Positions 49,959-59,051 are shown, counted from the first letter of the stretch. The stretch: DNA of 64,000 nucleotides from an uncultured Succiniclasticum sp. (GCA_900544275.1 UQUU01000002.1:62001-126000), one strand, 5' to 3'. The notes: generated from the letters alone by a model not told the origin. Program-made: numbers and translations.

Positions 49959-51479
49959 ATGCGTTTACTTAAAACTGCAACTATTTTCCTGTCTCCTGTT
50001 ATACAGGGAGGCCTTGTTTTGTTGCTCTTCACAAGTCTTTTTACTGGCTGTCAAAATGCGGAAAGCAGAACATCCGGCCCGTTGCCGGCAACGGAATCTA
50101 CCCCATTTGCCGCTCCTTCCGCAAGTGCTGCCGCCTCTGCGAAGCAACAGACCCTCACCTTGCCAAACGAAATGTCTTCAGAATCTGCATCGACGGACAA
50201 GACAGTACCGACCGGTGAACAGGGAAATACCCAAAAAGAAAAACCGGAGACCTTTTTACAAAAGAAGGGCTCTGGTATTTTATTGCCTGAAAACATTGTT
50301 ACAGATCTGCGGGATCCTTTTACCCCTCCCGTCGCTTATTTACACGAAGAGAAAAAGAATTCCCCCGGTTTATCATCAAGTGCTGCTGCGTATCCCGAAC
50401 AATCCGGTACTCCACCCGCTACCGGCAGCACAGGCCCCACCGCTGCTATAATGCAAACTGCCGCCTGCTCTCGGAGACTGAGCGATGACAGCGGCACTCG
50501 TCAACAGCTGCATACCGCTGCCTTGAATTATGCCCGGGCAGAAGAACTGGCAAAAGTGCTGACCACTCTCTTTCCCGGCAGCAAACTGGCGGCGGACCCC
50601 GTTACCAATACAGTATTGTGCACCGGTAACGCCTTACAGACGAAACAGTTCAAAGAAGCGCTGAATCTATTGGATAAAGCAGGACAGCAAGTGACGTTAG
50701 AAGCCAAAATTCTGGCCATCAACAAAAGCGCAGAAAAAGATCTGGGCCTTAACTGGAATTGGGATATATTGCCTCGCTATCCCACAGCCTCCTCGGAAAA
50801 CAAGGCCGTTGGAGGTGCAAAGAGCGCCGACAGCGCCAATGACTATCCGGGGCATTTACGTCTGGGAAAAAATACCCGTGCGCAATTTAATTTTTATGCC
50901 ACTTTGCATGCCCTTCTTACCAGCGGCAAAGCCAAAGTTCTGGCGACCCCCAGCATTATCACCATACCGGGCAAGGAAGCCGGTATTTTTATCGGCAGTC
51001 ACATCCCCGTGGTCACAGAAAAATACAACAATGGTCAATCTTCTTATGCCACAGAGTATCTGGATGCCGGCATTAAGTTAACCTATACCCCCATCGTCAG
51101 TCAGGATGGACTGATCACTGCGACCGTTCATACCGAGGTCAGCACGCCGGCATTGGTCAGCGAGTTGAAAAACTACCGCATCAACAGCCGTACCGCCGAT
51201 ACTAACGTACGCATGAAAAATGGCGAGACTTTGGTAATCGGCGGCCTGCTCAGTGAAGAAGAACAAAACCGCCTGCAGCAAATCCCGCTACTTTCCAAAA
51301 TCCCGCTTCTCGGCGAATTATTTAAACATCGCTATTCTGTTAAAACAAAAACGGAGGTCATCATGCTGTTAACGCCCTATCTGACAGAGCCCGGCAAGGC
51401 GCCCGTCATTTATGATCAAAAGCTTGCAGAAATGTTGCCACCGCCGCCTTTACGTCAGCCTGACCCAAAATTGCGCTGA
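49959..51479 (+). CDS. Lipoprotein secretin of the GspD/PilQ family
   Basis: This 506-residue protein forms an outer-membrane channel. A lipobox signal sequence (LLLFTSLFTGC) is followed by a long low-complexity Ser/Ala/Pro/Thr-rich linker (about 30-160), a single N1-like domain (LNYARAEELAKVLTTLFPGS and AADPVTNTVLCTG), and the secretin domain (about 240-500): VTLEAKILAINKSAEKDLGL, VLATPSIITIPGKEAGIFIG, TYTPIVSQDGLI, RMKNGETLVIGGLLSEEE and KTEVIMLLTPYL. It is shorter than classical PilQ, with fewer N domains. The ATG at 49959 has GGGAGG upstream; divergent from the ATPase pair. Its last 74 bp overlap the convergent thiE. Confidence 0.9.
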   Translation: MRLLKTATIFLSPVIQGGLVLLLFTSLFTGCQNAESRTSGPLPATESTPFAAPSASAAASAKQQTLTLPNEMSSESASTDKTVPTGEQGNTQKEKPETFLQKKGSGILLPENIVTDLRDPFTPPVAYLHEEKKNSPGLSSSAAAYPEQSGTPPATGSTGPTAAIMQTAACSRRLSDDSGTRQQLHTAALNYARAEELAKVLTTLFPGSKLAADPVTNTVLCTGNALQTKQFKEALNLLDKAGQQVTLEAKILAINKSAEKDLGLNWNWDILPRYPTASSENKAVGGAKSADSANDYPGHLRLGKNTRAQFNFYATLHALLTSGKAKVLATPSIITIPGKEAGIFIGSHIPVVTEKYNNGQSSYATEYLDAGIKLTYTPIVSQDGLITATVHTEVSTPALVSELKNYRINSRTADTNVRMKNGETLVIGGLLSEEEQNRLQQIPLLSKIPLLGELFKHRYSVKTKTEVIMLLTPYLTEPGKAPVIYDQKLAEMLPPPPLRQPDPKLR

Positions 51480-52035
51480 TCACGGCGGCTCCTTCAGCGC
51501 CGGCCTGCAACACAGCAGGATAATTTTCTGCCGTCACACCGGCGATGCCCACGACCGGAATTTTCACAGTTTCGCAAATCAAGCGCAACCCTTCCAATCC
51601 CAAGGGAACGGTATCCTTTTTCGTAGCGGTAGTAAAAACGGCACCGCATCCCAGGTAATCGGCCCCGTCCCGTTGCGCTTTTATCGCTTCCGCCACGTTA
51701 TGAGCGGTAGCGCCGATCAGAAAATCCGGTCCTGCCAGTTTCCGTGCTTCCGCCACAGGAAGATCCGACTGCCCCAGATGCACTCCATCCGCTCCGGCTA
51801 ACAAGGCAATATCCAGACGGTCATTGACCAACAGCGGTACTCCATACTGATGACACAGTGTCCGTAAGGCTACGGCTTTTTGCAGCATGGCTCCGCCCTG
51901 TCCGTTCTTTTCCCGATATTGTACCAGCGTCACGCCTGCCTGCAAAGCCTCTTCCACTGTCCGGAACAGATCTTTACCCTGCAGGCATTCCTCATCTGTG
52001 ATCAGATACAATTTTACATTCAGCGCCTGCCCCAT
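51406..52035 (-). CDS. thiE: Thiamine phosphate synthase
   Basis: ThiE (209 residues) couples HMP-pyrophosphate with thiazole phosphate to give thiamine phosphate. Family features are LYLITDEECLQGKDLF, VTLVQYREKNGQG, LLVNDRLDIALLAGADGVHLGQSDLP, IGATAHNVAEA, YLGCGAVFTTATKKD and VVGIAGVTAENYPAVLQAGAEGAAVISAIL. It is the last gene of the thiD-thiM-thiE operon, 25 bp after thiM. Its 3' end overlaps the convergent secretin gene by 74 bp. Confidence 0.96.
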   Translation of the reverse strand: MGQALNVKLYLITDEECLQGKDLFRTVEEALQAGVTLVQYREKNGQGGAMLQKAVALRTLCHQYGVPLLVNDRLDIALLAGADGVHLGQSDLPVAEARKLAGPDFLIGATAHNVAEAIKAQRDGADYLGCGAVFTTATKKDTVPLGLEGLRLICETVKIPVVGIAGVTAENYPAVLQAGAEGAAVISAILGQADVKAAVATFLQAFDHK

Positions 52036-52060
52036 AGTCGTTACTCCCGTCCTTTCCTGT

Positions 52061-52888
52061 TCAGTTAGCCCGTTCAGGATTTAAATTGTCCATAATCAAA
52101 TTCCATTTATCGATCACGTGGTACACACTGTCAAACAGACGCGCTTTAAACAGGCCCGGTCCATCTTTTTTCTCCAAAAGACCGGCTGCAAGCTCAGCCG
52201 CCTGGCCCATAATAATCAGTCCCAGCATAGCCCCTTCCAGCTTTTCGTCGGCTACGGCTACACAGGCGGCCACTACGGTCGTCGTCATACAACCTGCGCC
52301 GGTAATGCGGGTCATCAGCGGATGTCCCCCATTGATCATCAATGCGTGCAGCCCGTCGCTGATATAATCCACCTGCCCGGTCATCGCGACCACGCAGTTA
52401 TATTTCTGCGCTGTTTCTTTCACCGTCTTCAATGCGTCCGCCTGATCCGGCGTACGCAGATTATCTACGCCGCGTTCCTGCGCTTCTTCCTGCAGTAAGG
52501 CTCTGCATTCGCTGTAATTGCCCCGCACAACAGTGATTTTGTGATCCTTTAACAGTTTCAGCGCAAAATCCAAACGAGTACGGCTGCTCATAACGCCGAC
52601 CGGATCCAGGATCACAGGAATTTTATTTTCAGAAGCTGCTGCCGCCGCGATTTCCATGGCCTTTTTCCGATCCTGACTCAAGGTTCCTAAATTAAGCACC
52701 AGCGCATCGCTGCCGGCAGTTATATCCGCCACTTCTTCCGGCGCATCTGCCATAACAGGCGACGCGCCTGCCGCCAAGGCAATACCGGCGCAGTCTCCGG
52801 CTGTCACATAGTTTGTAATATGGTGCAGCACCGGCTTCACACTCTGTAAGTCCTCAATGATCTGTTTAAATTCGCCCTTCATATTCAT
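52061..52888 (-). CDS. thiM: Hydroxyethylthiazole kinase
   Basis: ThiM (275 residues) phosphorylates salvaged hydroxyethylthiazole. Recognisable are VLHHITNYVTAGDCAGIALAAGASPVMADAPEEV (NxVTxN-like N-terminus), LVLNLGTLSQDR, PVILDPVGVMSSRTRLD, VVRGNYSECRALL, VVAMTGQVDYISDG and the anion hole TRITGAGCMTTTVVAACVA with the ribokinase-type Gly-Ala-Gly-Cys. It overlaps thiD by 4 bp. Confidence 0.97.
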   Translation of the reverse strand: MNMKGEFKQIIEDLQSVKPVLHHITNYVTAGDCAGIALAAGASPVMADAPEEVADITAGSDALVLNLGTLSQDRKKAMEIAAAAASENKIPVILDPVGVMSSRTRLDFALKLLKDHKITVVRGNYSECRALLQEEAQERGVDNLRTPDQADALKTVKETAQKYNCVVAMTGQVDYISDGLHALMINGGHPLMTRITGAGCMTTTVVAACVAVADEKLEGAMLGLIIMGQAAELAAGLLEKKDGPGLFKARLFDSVYHVIDKWNLIMDNLNPERAN

Positions 52889-53694
52889 GGTTCCAATATC
52901 CCTGCTTTCTTATATAAATCGACAAAATGGTGGGTAGGGCCGCAGCCATTCCCCAGTTCAATGCCGTAACGGATTGCTGTCGTCACATAGTCTTTGGCTG
53001 ATTTTACCGCTTCCGGCAAAGATAACCCTCTGGCCAGATTTGCCGCCAGTGCGCTGGATAAAGTACAGCCGGTACCGTGGGTATTCTTCGTTTCAATACG
53101 CTGTCCCGGCAGCCACAGGCTTTCCTGCCCATTAAACAGATAGTCGTCCGCCGTGCTGCCTTCCAGGTGCCCGCCCTTGACCAGAACCGCTTTTGCTCCC
53201 AAGGCAAGAATCTTCTGCGCAGCGTCTTCCATCTCTTTTTCTGTCTTTATGGCAAATCCGCAAATGGCTTCCGCCTCCGGCAAGTTCGGGGTCACCAGCG
53301 TAGCCAAAGGCAACAGTTCCTCAACCAATGCCCGACAGGCTTCCGGCTGCAGCAGCGGATAGCCGCTTTTCGAAATCATAACCGGGTCCAACACCACAAT
53401 GGCCGGTTTCCATTTCCGAAGCCCCGCGGCAATCGCCCGGATACTTTCGCTGCGGGATACCATTCCTATTTTTACACCGTCGACCCGAATATCACTGAAC
53501 ACGGCATCCATTTGGGCCGTGATCACTTTCGGCGTGATATCCTGTACCAGCGTCACACCACAGGTATTTTGCGCCGTCACCGCAGTAATGACGCTCATGC
53601 CAAAGGTACCGTGTGCCGCAAACGTCTTCAGATCCGCCTGGATCCCTGCGCCGCCGCTGCTGTCGCTGCCGGCGATTGTGAGCAGTCGTTTCAT
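52885..53694 (-). CDS. thiD: Hydroxymethylpyrimidine/phosphomethylpyrimidine kinase
   Basis: ThiD (269 residues) phosphorylates HMP twice. Motifs are LLTIAGSDSSGGAGIQADLKT, TAVTAQNT, DGVKIGMV, VVLDPVMISKSGYPLL, VTPNLPEAEAI, LVKGGHLEG and the ribokinase signature THGTGCTLSSALAANLA. The start at 53694 has AAAGGAG upstream. With thiM and thiE it forms a salvage route from HMP and thiazole; thiC, thiG and thiH are not seen here. Confidence 0.97.
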   Translation of the reverse strand: MKRLLTIAGSDSSGGAGIQADLKTFAAHGTFGMSVITAVTAQNTCGVTLVQDITPKVITAQMDAVFSDIRVDGVKIGMVSRSESIRAIAAGLRKWKPAIVVLDPVMISKSGYPLLQPEACRALVEELLPLATLVTPNLPEAEAICGFAIKTEKEMEDAAQKILALGAKAVLVKGGHLEGSTADDYLFNGQESLWLPGQRIETKNTHGTGCTLSSALAANLARGLSLPEAVKSAKDYVTTAIRYGIELGNGCGPTHHFVDLYKKAGILEP

Positions 53695-53738
53695 AAAAAC
53701 TCCTTTCCGTAAACAGCTACGATAATAGGGCATTATTT

Positions 53739-53768
53739 ATTACATAATTTCGTTTAAATTCGTTTCAA
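53739..53768 (-). promoter_or_regulatory. Candidate thiD-thiM-thiE promoter
   Basis: Minus-strand TTGAAA (53768-53763), 18 bp, TGTAAT (53744-53739), 45 bp before the thiD start. Confidence 0.45.
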
Positions 53769-53861
53769 TAATAAGGCCCGTACTCTTTTAAAGTAAAAGA
53801 CACGCAACGTAAAAGCGAAGAAAGCCCGGCTTGCGCCCTCTCTGAATCCTGCTATAACTAA

Positions 53862-53891
53862 GGGAGAGCCTTACCGCATGGCAGCTCTCCC
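53862..53891 (-). terminator. GC-rich hairpin downstream of tkt
   Basis: GGGAGAGC and GCTCTCCC arms enclose a 14-bp loop. The minus-strand tail is only TTAGTTA, so it is a weak terminator candidate, 144 bp after the tkt stop. Confidence 0.4.
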
Positions 53892-54034
53892 CTCGCATTG
53901 CAAAATTATAGGATCTGTCGTCTTAGGTCATGTCCATCTTCTTACGTCAAATTTGTAACGCTTGATCCTGCACAATATGCAATCAAGCGTTGTTTATCTC
54001 AATCTGTACCCAAAGACACTCTATCGTTTACAAA

Positions 54035-56020
54035 TTATAAATGCGCTTTCACCATAGCCGCAACCCGTTCACCGGTAAGTCCATACTGTTTCATAACCAC
54101 GTCTCCGGGAGCGGAAGCGCCGAACCGGTTAATGCCCAACACACGGCTTTCACTGCCGGTATAGCGAGACCAGCCCAAAGTCACACCGGCTTCTACCGCA
54201 AAGGTAGGCACATAATTCGGCAACACGCTTTCCTTATAAGCGTCGCTCTGCTGTTCAAATACTTCCATGGAAGGCATGGAAACAATAGCAACATCAATGC
54301 CTTCTTCCGCCAGCAACTTCTGTGCTGCCAGGGCAATCGTTACCTCGGAACCGGTGGCGATCACTATCGCTTTAGCCAGTTCTTTAGCCGGGCTCAGCAC
54401 ATAGCCGCCTTTTAACGCTCCGTCAGCTACCGCAGCGGCATATTCATGCAATACAGGCAGATTCTGACGGCTCAGGCACAGGGATGTCGGCCCGTTTTTA
54501 TGTTCCACCGCATATTTCCAGGCCGCCGCTGTTTCCAGTGCATCTGCCGGACGAAAAACAATGGAATTGGGAATCAGCCGCAGACTCATCGTCTGCTCAA
54601 TCGGCTGATGGGTCGGTCCATCTTCCCCCACGGCAATGCTGTCATGCGTCAATACAAAAATGGACTGAATGCCCATCAAGGCTGCCATACGAATCGTAGG
54701 ACGCAGAAAATCAGAAAATACCAGGAAGGTAGCGCCAAAGGGAATCAGCCCGCCATGCAGCGCCATGCCGTTTACCACACAGCCCATACCGTGTTCCCGT
54801 ACACCAAAGTGAAGATTACGACCGCTGCGATTTTCTTTTGAATAATAGCTGCAGGCCTTCATCACCGTTTTATTGGAAGGGCCTAAATCGGCGCTGCCGC
54901 CTGCCAGTTCAGGAATCTGTTCCGCCAGCTTCTGCAAAACATCTCCGGATGCGCTGCGGGTGGCCACGGAAGTTTTTCCCGCAAATAAAGCGGCCAGTTC
55001 CGCATAATCAACCGTACGGTTGCCGGACAACGCAGCCAGCAATTCCTCCACCAACTCCGGATATTGTTCGCCATACTCTTTGACCAGTGTATTCCAGGCA
55101 GCTTCGGTTTCCGCACAAACAGCGGCCTTTGCCGCAAAATATTCTTTTACTTCATCCGACACCACGAAGCTCCGGGCTGGATCCCAGCCGGCGGCCTCTT
55201 TTGTCGCTTTCAACGCATCCGCGCCCAAAGGTTCTCCATGCGCGGAGGGACTGTCCTGCTTCGGACTGCCAAAACCGATGTGCGTCCGTACAATAATCAG
55301 ACTGGGATGTTCCGTATCCGCCTGGGCTTCTTTGACCGCCGCTTCCAACGCAGCCAGGTCTTCGGAGCTTTCTACCCGCAGAACCTGCCAGCCATAAGCT
55401 TTAAAACGCGCTTCCACATTTTCCGTAAAGGCAATATCCGTAGTGCCTTCAATGGTAATCTTATTATCATCATACATGTAAATAATCTTACCCAGGCCTA
55501 ATGTTCCTGCCAGAGATGCGGCTTCTGAAGAAACTCCCTCCATTAAATCCCCATCTGAACAAATGCCATACGTGTAGTGGTCGATCACATTAAATCCCGG
55601 CTTATTAAATTTAGCGGCCAGCATGGTTTCGGCAATAGCAAAGCCCACACCCATAGAAAAACCATGCCCTAAAGGTCCGGTGGACAGATCCACGCCCGGC
55701 GTCACGCTGTATTCCGGGTGTCCCGGCGTACGGCTGCCCCACTGGCGAAATTGTTTCAATTCATCCAGGGTCAGATCATAGCCCGCTAAATGCAGCATAG
55801 CATAAAGCAGTGCAGAACCATGACCCGGGGAAAGAATAAAACGATCCCGGTCAAACCATTTCGGATCAGCCGGATTATAACACATGAATTTATCCCAGAA
55901 CGTAAACATTAACGGCGCTGTACCCAGCGGCAGACCCGGATGCCCGGAATTCGCCTTCTCCACTTCATCAGCAGCCAAAAAACGCAATGTTTCCACACAA
56001 GATTTCTGAATTGATTCCAT
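54035..56020 (-). CDS. tkt: Transketolase
   Basis: Transketolase (661 residues) moves two-carbon units between sugar phosphates. The TPP-binding domain shows ANSGHPGLPLGTAPLMF, DRFILSPGHGSALLYAMLHL, GPLGHGFSMGVGFAIAE and SDGDLMEGVSSEAASLAG. The pyrimidine domain has GGSADLGPSNKT, HFGVREHGMGCVVNGMALHG and THDSIAVGEDGPTHQPIE, and the C-terminal domain GSEVTIALAAQKLL. The ATG at 56020 has GGGAGGAAACA upstream. It is monocistronic, from its own promoter. Confidence 0.97.
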   Translation of the reverse strand: MESIQKSCVETLRFLAADEVEKANSGHPGLPLGTAPLMFTFWDKFMCYNPADPKWFDRDRFILSPGHGSALLYAMLHLAGYDLTLDELKQFRQWGSRTPGHPEYSVTPGVDLSTGPLGHGFSMGVGFAIAETMLAAKFNKPGFNVIDHYTYGICSDGDLMEGVSSEAASLAGTLGLGKIIYMYDDNKITIEGTTDIAFTENVEARFKAYGWQVLRVESSEDLAALEAAVKEAQADTEHPSLIIVRTHIGFGSPKQDSPSAHGEPLGADALKATKEAAGWDPARSFVVSDEVKEYFAAKAAVCAETEAAWNTLVKEYGEQYPELVEELLAALSGNRTVDYAELAALFAGKTSVATRSASGDVLQKLAEQIPELAGGSADLGPSNKTVMKACSYYSKENRSGRNLHFGVREHGMGCVVNGMALHGGLIPFGATFLVFSDFLRPTIRMAALMGIQSIFVLTHDSIAVGEDGPTHQPIEQTMSLRLIPNSIVFRPADALETAAAWKYAVEHKNGPTSLCLSRQNLPVLHEYAAAVADGALKGGYVLSPAKELAKAIVIATGSEVTIALAAQKLLAEEGIDVAIVSMPSMEVFEQQSDAYKESVLPNYVPTFAVEAGVTLGWSRYTGSESRVLGINRFGASAPGDVVMKQYGLTGERVAAMVKAHL

Positions 56021-56080
56021 TGTTTCCTCCCAAACAGACAGTGCACAGTTGCTGCGCAAAATTTATTTATAGACATAAGT

Positions 56081-56109
56081 ATTATAACATTTGTTACAAG
56101 AGGCAACAA
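56081..56109 (-). promoter_or_regulatory. tkt promoter
   Basis: Minus-strand TTGTTG (56109-56104), 17 bp, TATAAT (56086-56081), 60 bp before the tkt start. Confidence 0.65.
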
Positions 56110-56154
56110 GGGATACTTGACTAACCCAATAGCTAAATTTTTCAAATTAAGGCG

Positions 56155-56192
56155 CATTAAAATTGCCTGCCAAACTACATGGCAGGCAATTT
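56155..56192 (-). terminator. Terminator of the EF-G paralogue gene
   Basis: A 12- to 13-bp perfect stem (AAATTGCCTGCCA and its complement) with a 7-nt loop lies 60 bp after the stop codon and is followed by TTTTAATG on the minus strand. Confidence 0.88.
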
Positions 56193-56253
56193 ACATAGCA
56201 AGCACTTATTTTTTGTACTGCGCAACAGATACCAAAGTCATCCAAGTCACAAA

Positions 56254-58320
56254 TTATTGTTCTTTCTCTTTGGCTGCGGCAATGATCTGCTCCGCCATTT
56301 TAGCGGGAACGTCTTCATAATGATCGAACTTCATTTCAAAAGTACCCAGGCCCTGGGTCAGTGCCCGCAGATCCACGGAATATTCCATGATTTCCGCATA
56401 AGGCACCTGCGCTTCTACCCGGCTCATGCCGTCTTCTATGCTCTGCATGCCTAAAATACGGCCCCGTTTGGAGTTCAGGTCGCCAATTACGTCGCCCATC
56501 ATGCTTTCTGCACAATTTACATACAGGTTATAGTAGGGTTCCATCAGAACCGGTTTTGCCTGTTCCATAGCGCTCTTGAACGCGATGCTGGAAGCCATCT
56601 TAAAGGCCATTTCCGAGGAGTCTACCGGATGGTAGGAACCATCCACCAGCGTGATCCGCAGATCTACTACGGGATAGCCAGCCAGCACACCATGCTGCAT
56701 GCATTCGATCATCCCTTTTTCAACGGCCGGGATGTACTGGCGGGGTACAGCACCGCCGAAAATTTTATCCACAAACTCAAAACCGCTGCCCGGCGGCAGG
56801 GGTTCCATATCGATCACTACATCGCCATACTGACCGTGCCCGCCGGATTGTTTTTTATGTTTGCCCTGTACATGCGCGGTGCCCCGTATTGTTTCCCGAT
56901 ACTCTATGACGGGAGCCCGTAAGTCGGCTTCGACACCAAATTTACGTTTCATGCGTTCCATAATGATTTCAATATGCTGATCCCCCATGCCGCTGATCAG
57001 GGTTTCTTTTGTCACCGTATTGCGACTTACGATAATAGTCGGATCTTCATCGGTCAAACGGCTCAATGCATTAGAAATCTTATCTTCTTCGCCTTTTTTC
57101 TTGGCAGAGATCGCCCGTGTGTACATAGGCAACGGAAACGCAATCGGCGCAAACAGCACCGGAGTATTTTTATCGCTTAAAGTATCGCCGGTTGCCGTAA
57201 ACTGCAATTTCGAGGTTACGCCGATATCGCCGGCGGTGATTTCCGTCATGGGAATCTGATTTTTGCCCCGCATGGTAAATACGCCGGCTACTCTTTCTTC
57301 TTTTTCGCGGCTGGCGTTATACACCGTGCTGTCGGATTTTATTGTGCCGGAGAACACGCGGATAAAGCTTAAACGCCCTACAAAGGGGTCAGAAGTGGTC
57401 TTGAATACCAACGCTGCCATAGGAGCGCCTGCGTCTTTAATTTCCGTTTCGCCGGTCGCCACATTGGTCACCGTAAAGTCATTCAGAATGGCCGGATATG
57501 TATAATCGATGATGGCATTCATGGTACGACCCAAGCCAATATTTTTCACAGCGCTGCAGCAGATCATGGGGAAAATGATGGCCTGCCGGATGCCTTTGAT
57601 CAGGCATTTACGGATTTCTTCATCGCTGATGGTTTCGCCTTCCAGATAACGCATCATGCAGTCATCGTCCGCTTCTACGGCAGCTTCTACCATCTTTTCA
57701 TGCATTTCTTCCGCATACGCTTTTAATTCTTCCGGGATTTCAATTTCATCAGAACCGTTGCCATTTTTGCGATAGGCTTTCATCTTGACGCAGTCGATAA
57801 CTCCTTCAAAGTTATCTTCTTTGCCCAGGGGGAGTTCCAGAGGCAGTACTTTCTTCCCGAATTTACCCCGCAGGTTATTCAGGATACTGTCAAAGTCAGC
57901 ATTTTCACGATCCATTTTATTGACCAGGATAATGCGGGGCAAGTGCGCTTCTTCCGCTAATTTCCAGCACTGTTCCGTGCCCACCTGCACACCGGCAGTG
58001 GCGCTGACTACGATCAACGCGCTGTCTACCGCACGAAAAGCACCCTTTACTTCCGCTACGAAGTCCGCAAAACCGGGTGTATCGATAAAGTTAATCTTGC
58101 TGTCACGCCATTCTACCGGCGCCAGCGTCGCATTAACAGAAACTTTACGTTTAATTTCTTCCGGCTCAAAGTCCGTGGTGGCAGCCCCATCTTCTACTTT
58201 GCACATTCTGTCGATCGCGCCTGAGCGATACAGCAATGCTTCTGTAACGGATGTGGTTCCGGCTCCACCGTGTCCCACAATGGCCACATTTCTAATTTTG
58301 TCGCCTGTATACGCTTTCAT
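56254..58320 (-). CDS. Elongation factor G-like GTPase paralogue
   Basis: This 688-residue protein has the full EF-G domain order: G domain (1-270), domain II (about 300-385), III, IV with RETIRGTAHVQGKHKKQSGG and the GGHGQYGDVVIDMEPL loop, and a C-terminal domain V (EPYYNLYVNCAESMMGDVIGDLNSKRG). It belongs to the EF-G-like (FusA2-type) branch often found beside true EF-G. The switch II DTPGFADF and NKMD motifs are normal, but the P-loop reads GHGGAGTTS (16-24), with Thr22 where the invariant Lys of GKT/S belongs. GTP binding or hydrolysis may therefore be altered. The gene is monocistronic; the real fusA, usually in the str operon, is not in the window. Confidence 0.9.
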   Translation of the reverse strand: MKAYTGDKIRNVAIVGHGGAGTTSVTEALLYRSGAIDRMCKVEDGAATTDFEPEEIKRKVSVNATLAPVEWRDSKINFIDTPGFADFVAEVKGAFRAVDSALIVVSATAGVQVGTEQCWKLAEEAHLPRIILVNKMDRENADFDSILNNLRGKFGKKVLPLELPLGKEDNFEGVIDCVKMKAYRKNGNGSDEIEIPEELKAYAEEMHEKMVEAAVEADDDCMMRYLEGETISDEEIRKCLIKGIRQAIIFPMICCSAVKNIGLGRTMNAIIDYTYPAILNDFTVTNVATGETEIKDAGAPMAALVFKTTSDPFVGRLSFIRVFSGTIKSDSTVYNASREKEERVAGVFTMRGKNQIPMTEITAGDIGVTSKLQFTATGDTLSDKNTPVLFAPIAFPLPMYTRAISAKKKGEEDKISNALSRLTDEDPTIIVSRNTVTKETLISGMGDQHIEIIMERMKRKFGVEADLRAPVIEYRETIRGTAHVQGKHKKQSGGHGQYGDVVIDMEPLPPGSGFEFVDKIFGGAVPRQYIPAVEKGMIECMQHGVLAGYPVVDLRITLVDGSYHPVDSSEMAFKMASSIAFKSAMEQAKPVLMEPYYNLYVNCAESMMGDVIGDLNSKRGRILGMQSIEDGMSRVEAQVPYAEIMEYSVDLRALTQGLGTFEMKFDHYEDVPAKMAEQIIAAAKEKEQ

Positions 58321-58490
58321 AAAAAATCCCCCTTTTTCGCAAATGTTCTATACGCAATATATTCGCTGTACAGGCAGGTTTTCCTGCTTTTTGCGGAAAA
58401 GAGGGAGTAAGTTTTTTAATTTTTACAAAAGTGTAACGGACGTAACAGTATCGGGGTTATATTATTGCCCGGCGTATTGATAACTTGCAT

Positions 58491-59051
58491 TCAAAACAGC
58501 TTTTTCAGATACATAAGGCCTAACGCAGCCAGGGTCTTACTGTCAAATAACAGCCCGTCCTCCACCATAGGCCGCAATTTTGCAACGGGAATGGCTTCCA
58601 CCGAAATAAACTCATCCGCGTCGGTATGCTGTTCATGTTTGTGCAGGTCTTTCGCCGCGTAAAGATAAATCACTTCATTGGTAAAACCGGGCGTCGTGGC
58701 GATGGGGCCCAAATATTCCCAGGTATCCGCTTCGTAGCCGGTTTCTTCGGACAGCTCCCGGCGAACGCACTGTGCCGGCGTTTCCCCCGGATCGATCTTG
58801 CCGGCAGGTATCTCATACATCACCGTGCCCATCGGATGACGGTACTGCTTGACAAAGATAATGCGGCCGTCAGGCAACACAGGAACGACGGCCACCGCTC
58901 CCTGATGATCGGCCATTTCACGGGTCGCCGTATTGCCATTGGGCAGGCGCACCGTATCTACATGTACATAAAGCAATTTGCCGGCGAAAACCGGCTCACT
59001 GCTGACAAAAACTTCATCTAATTTCGGATCATGAAATTTTTTCAGATTCAT
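58491..59051 (-). CDS. nudF: Nudix hydrolase, ADP-ribose pyrophosphatase type
   Basis: The 186-residue protein has the complete Nudix box at 84-106 (GKIDPGETPAQCVRRELSEE then TGY), within the layout of ADP-ribose pyrophosphatases: VRLPNGNTATREMADHQGAVAVVPV before it and FTNEVIYLYAAKDL after it. It should hydrolyse ADP-ribose or related nucleoside diphosphate sugars. The symbol is given by family resemblance; substrate specificity is not proven. It is located between recN and the EF-G paralogue. Confidence 0.88.
   Translation of the reverse strand: MNLKKFHDPKLDEVFVSSEPVFAGKLLYVHVDTVRLPNGNTATREMADHQGAVAVVPVLPDGRIIFVKQYRHPMGTVMYEIPAGKIDPGETPAQCVRRELSEETGYEADTWEYLGPIATTPGFTNEVIYLYAAKDLHKHEQHTDADEFISVEAIPVAKLRPMVEDGLLFDSKTLAALGLMYLKKLF

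Larger units (their letters stand above)
53695..54034. other. Intergenic region between tkt and thiD
   Basis: It holds the probable thi promoter (53739-53768) and a hairpin (53862-53891) that may end tkt transcripts. The TPP riboswitch blocks (CTGAGA and the ACCUGAUCUGG-type segment) were looked for on the minus strand and not found. Confidence 0.6.
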
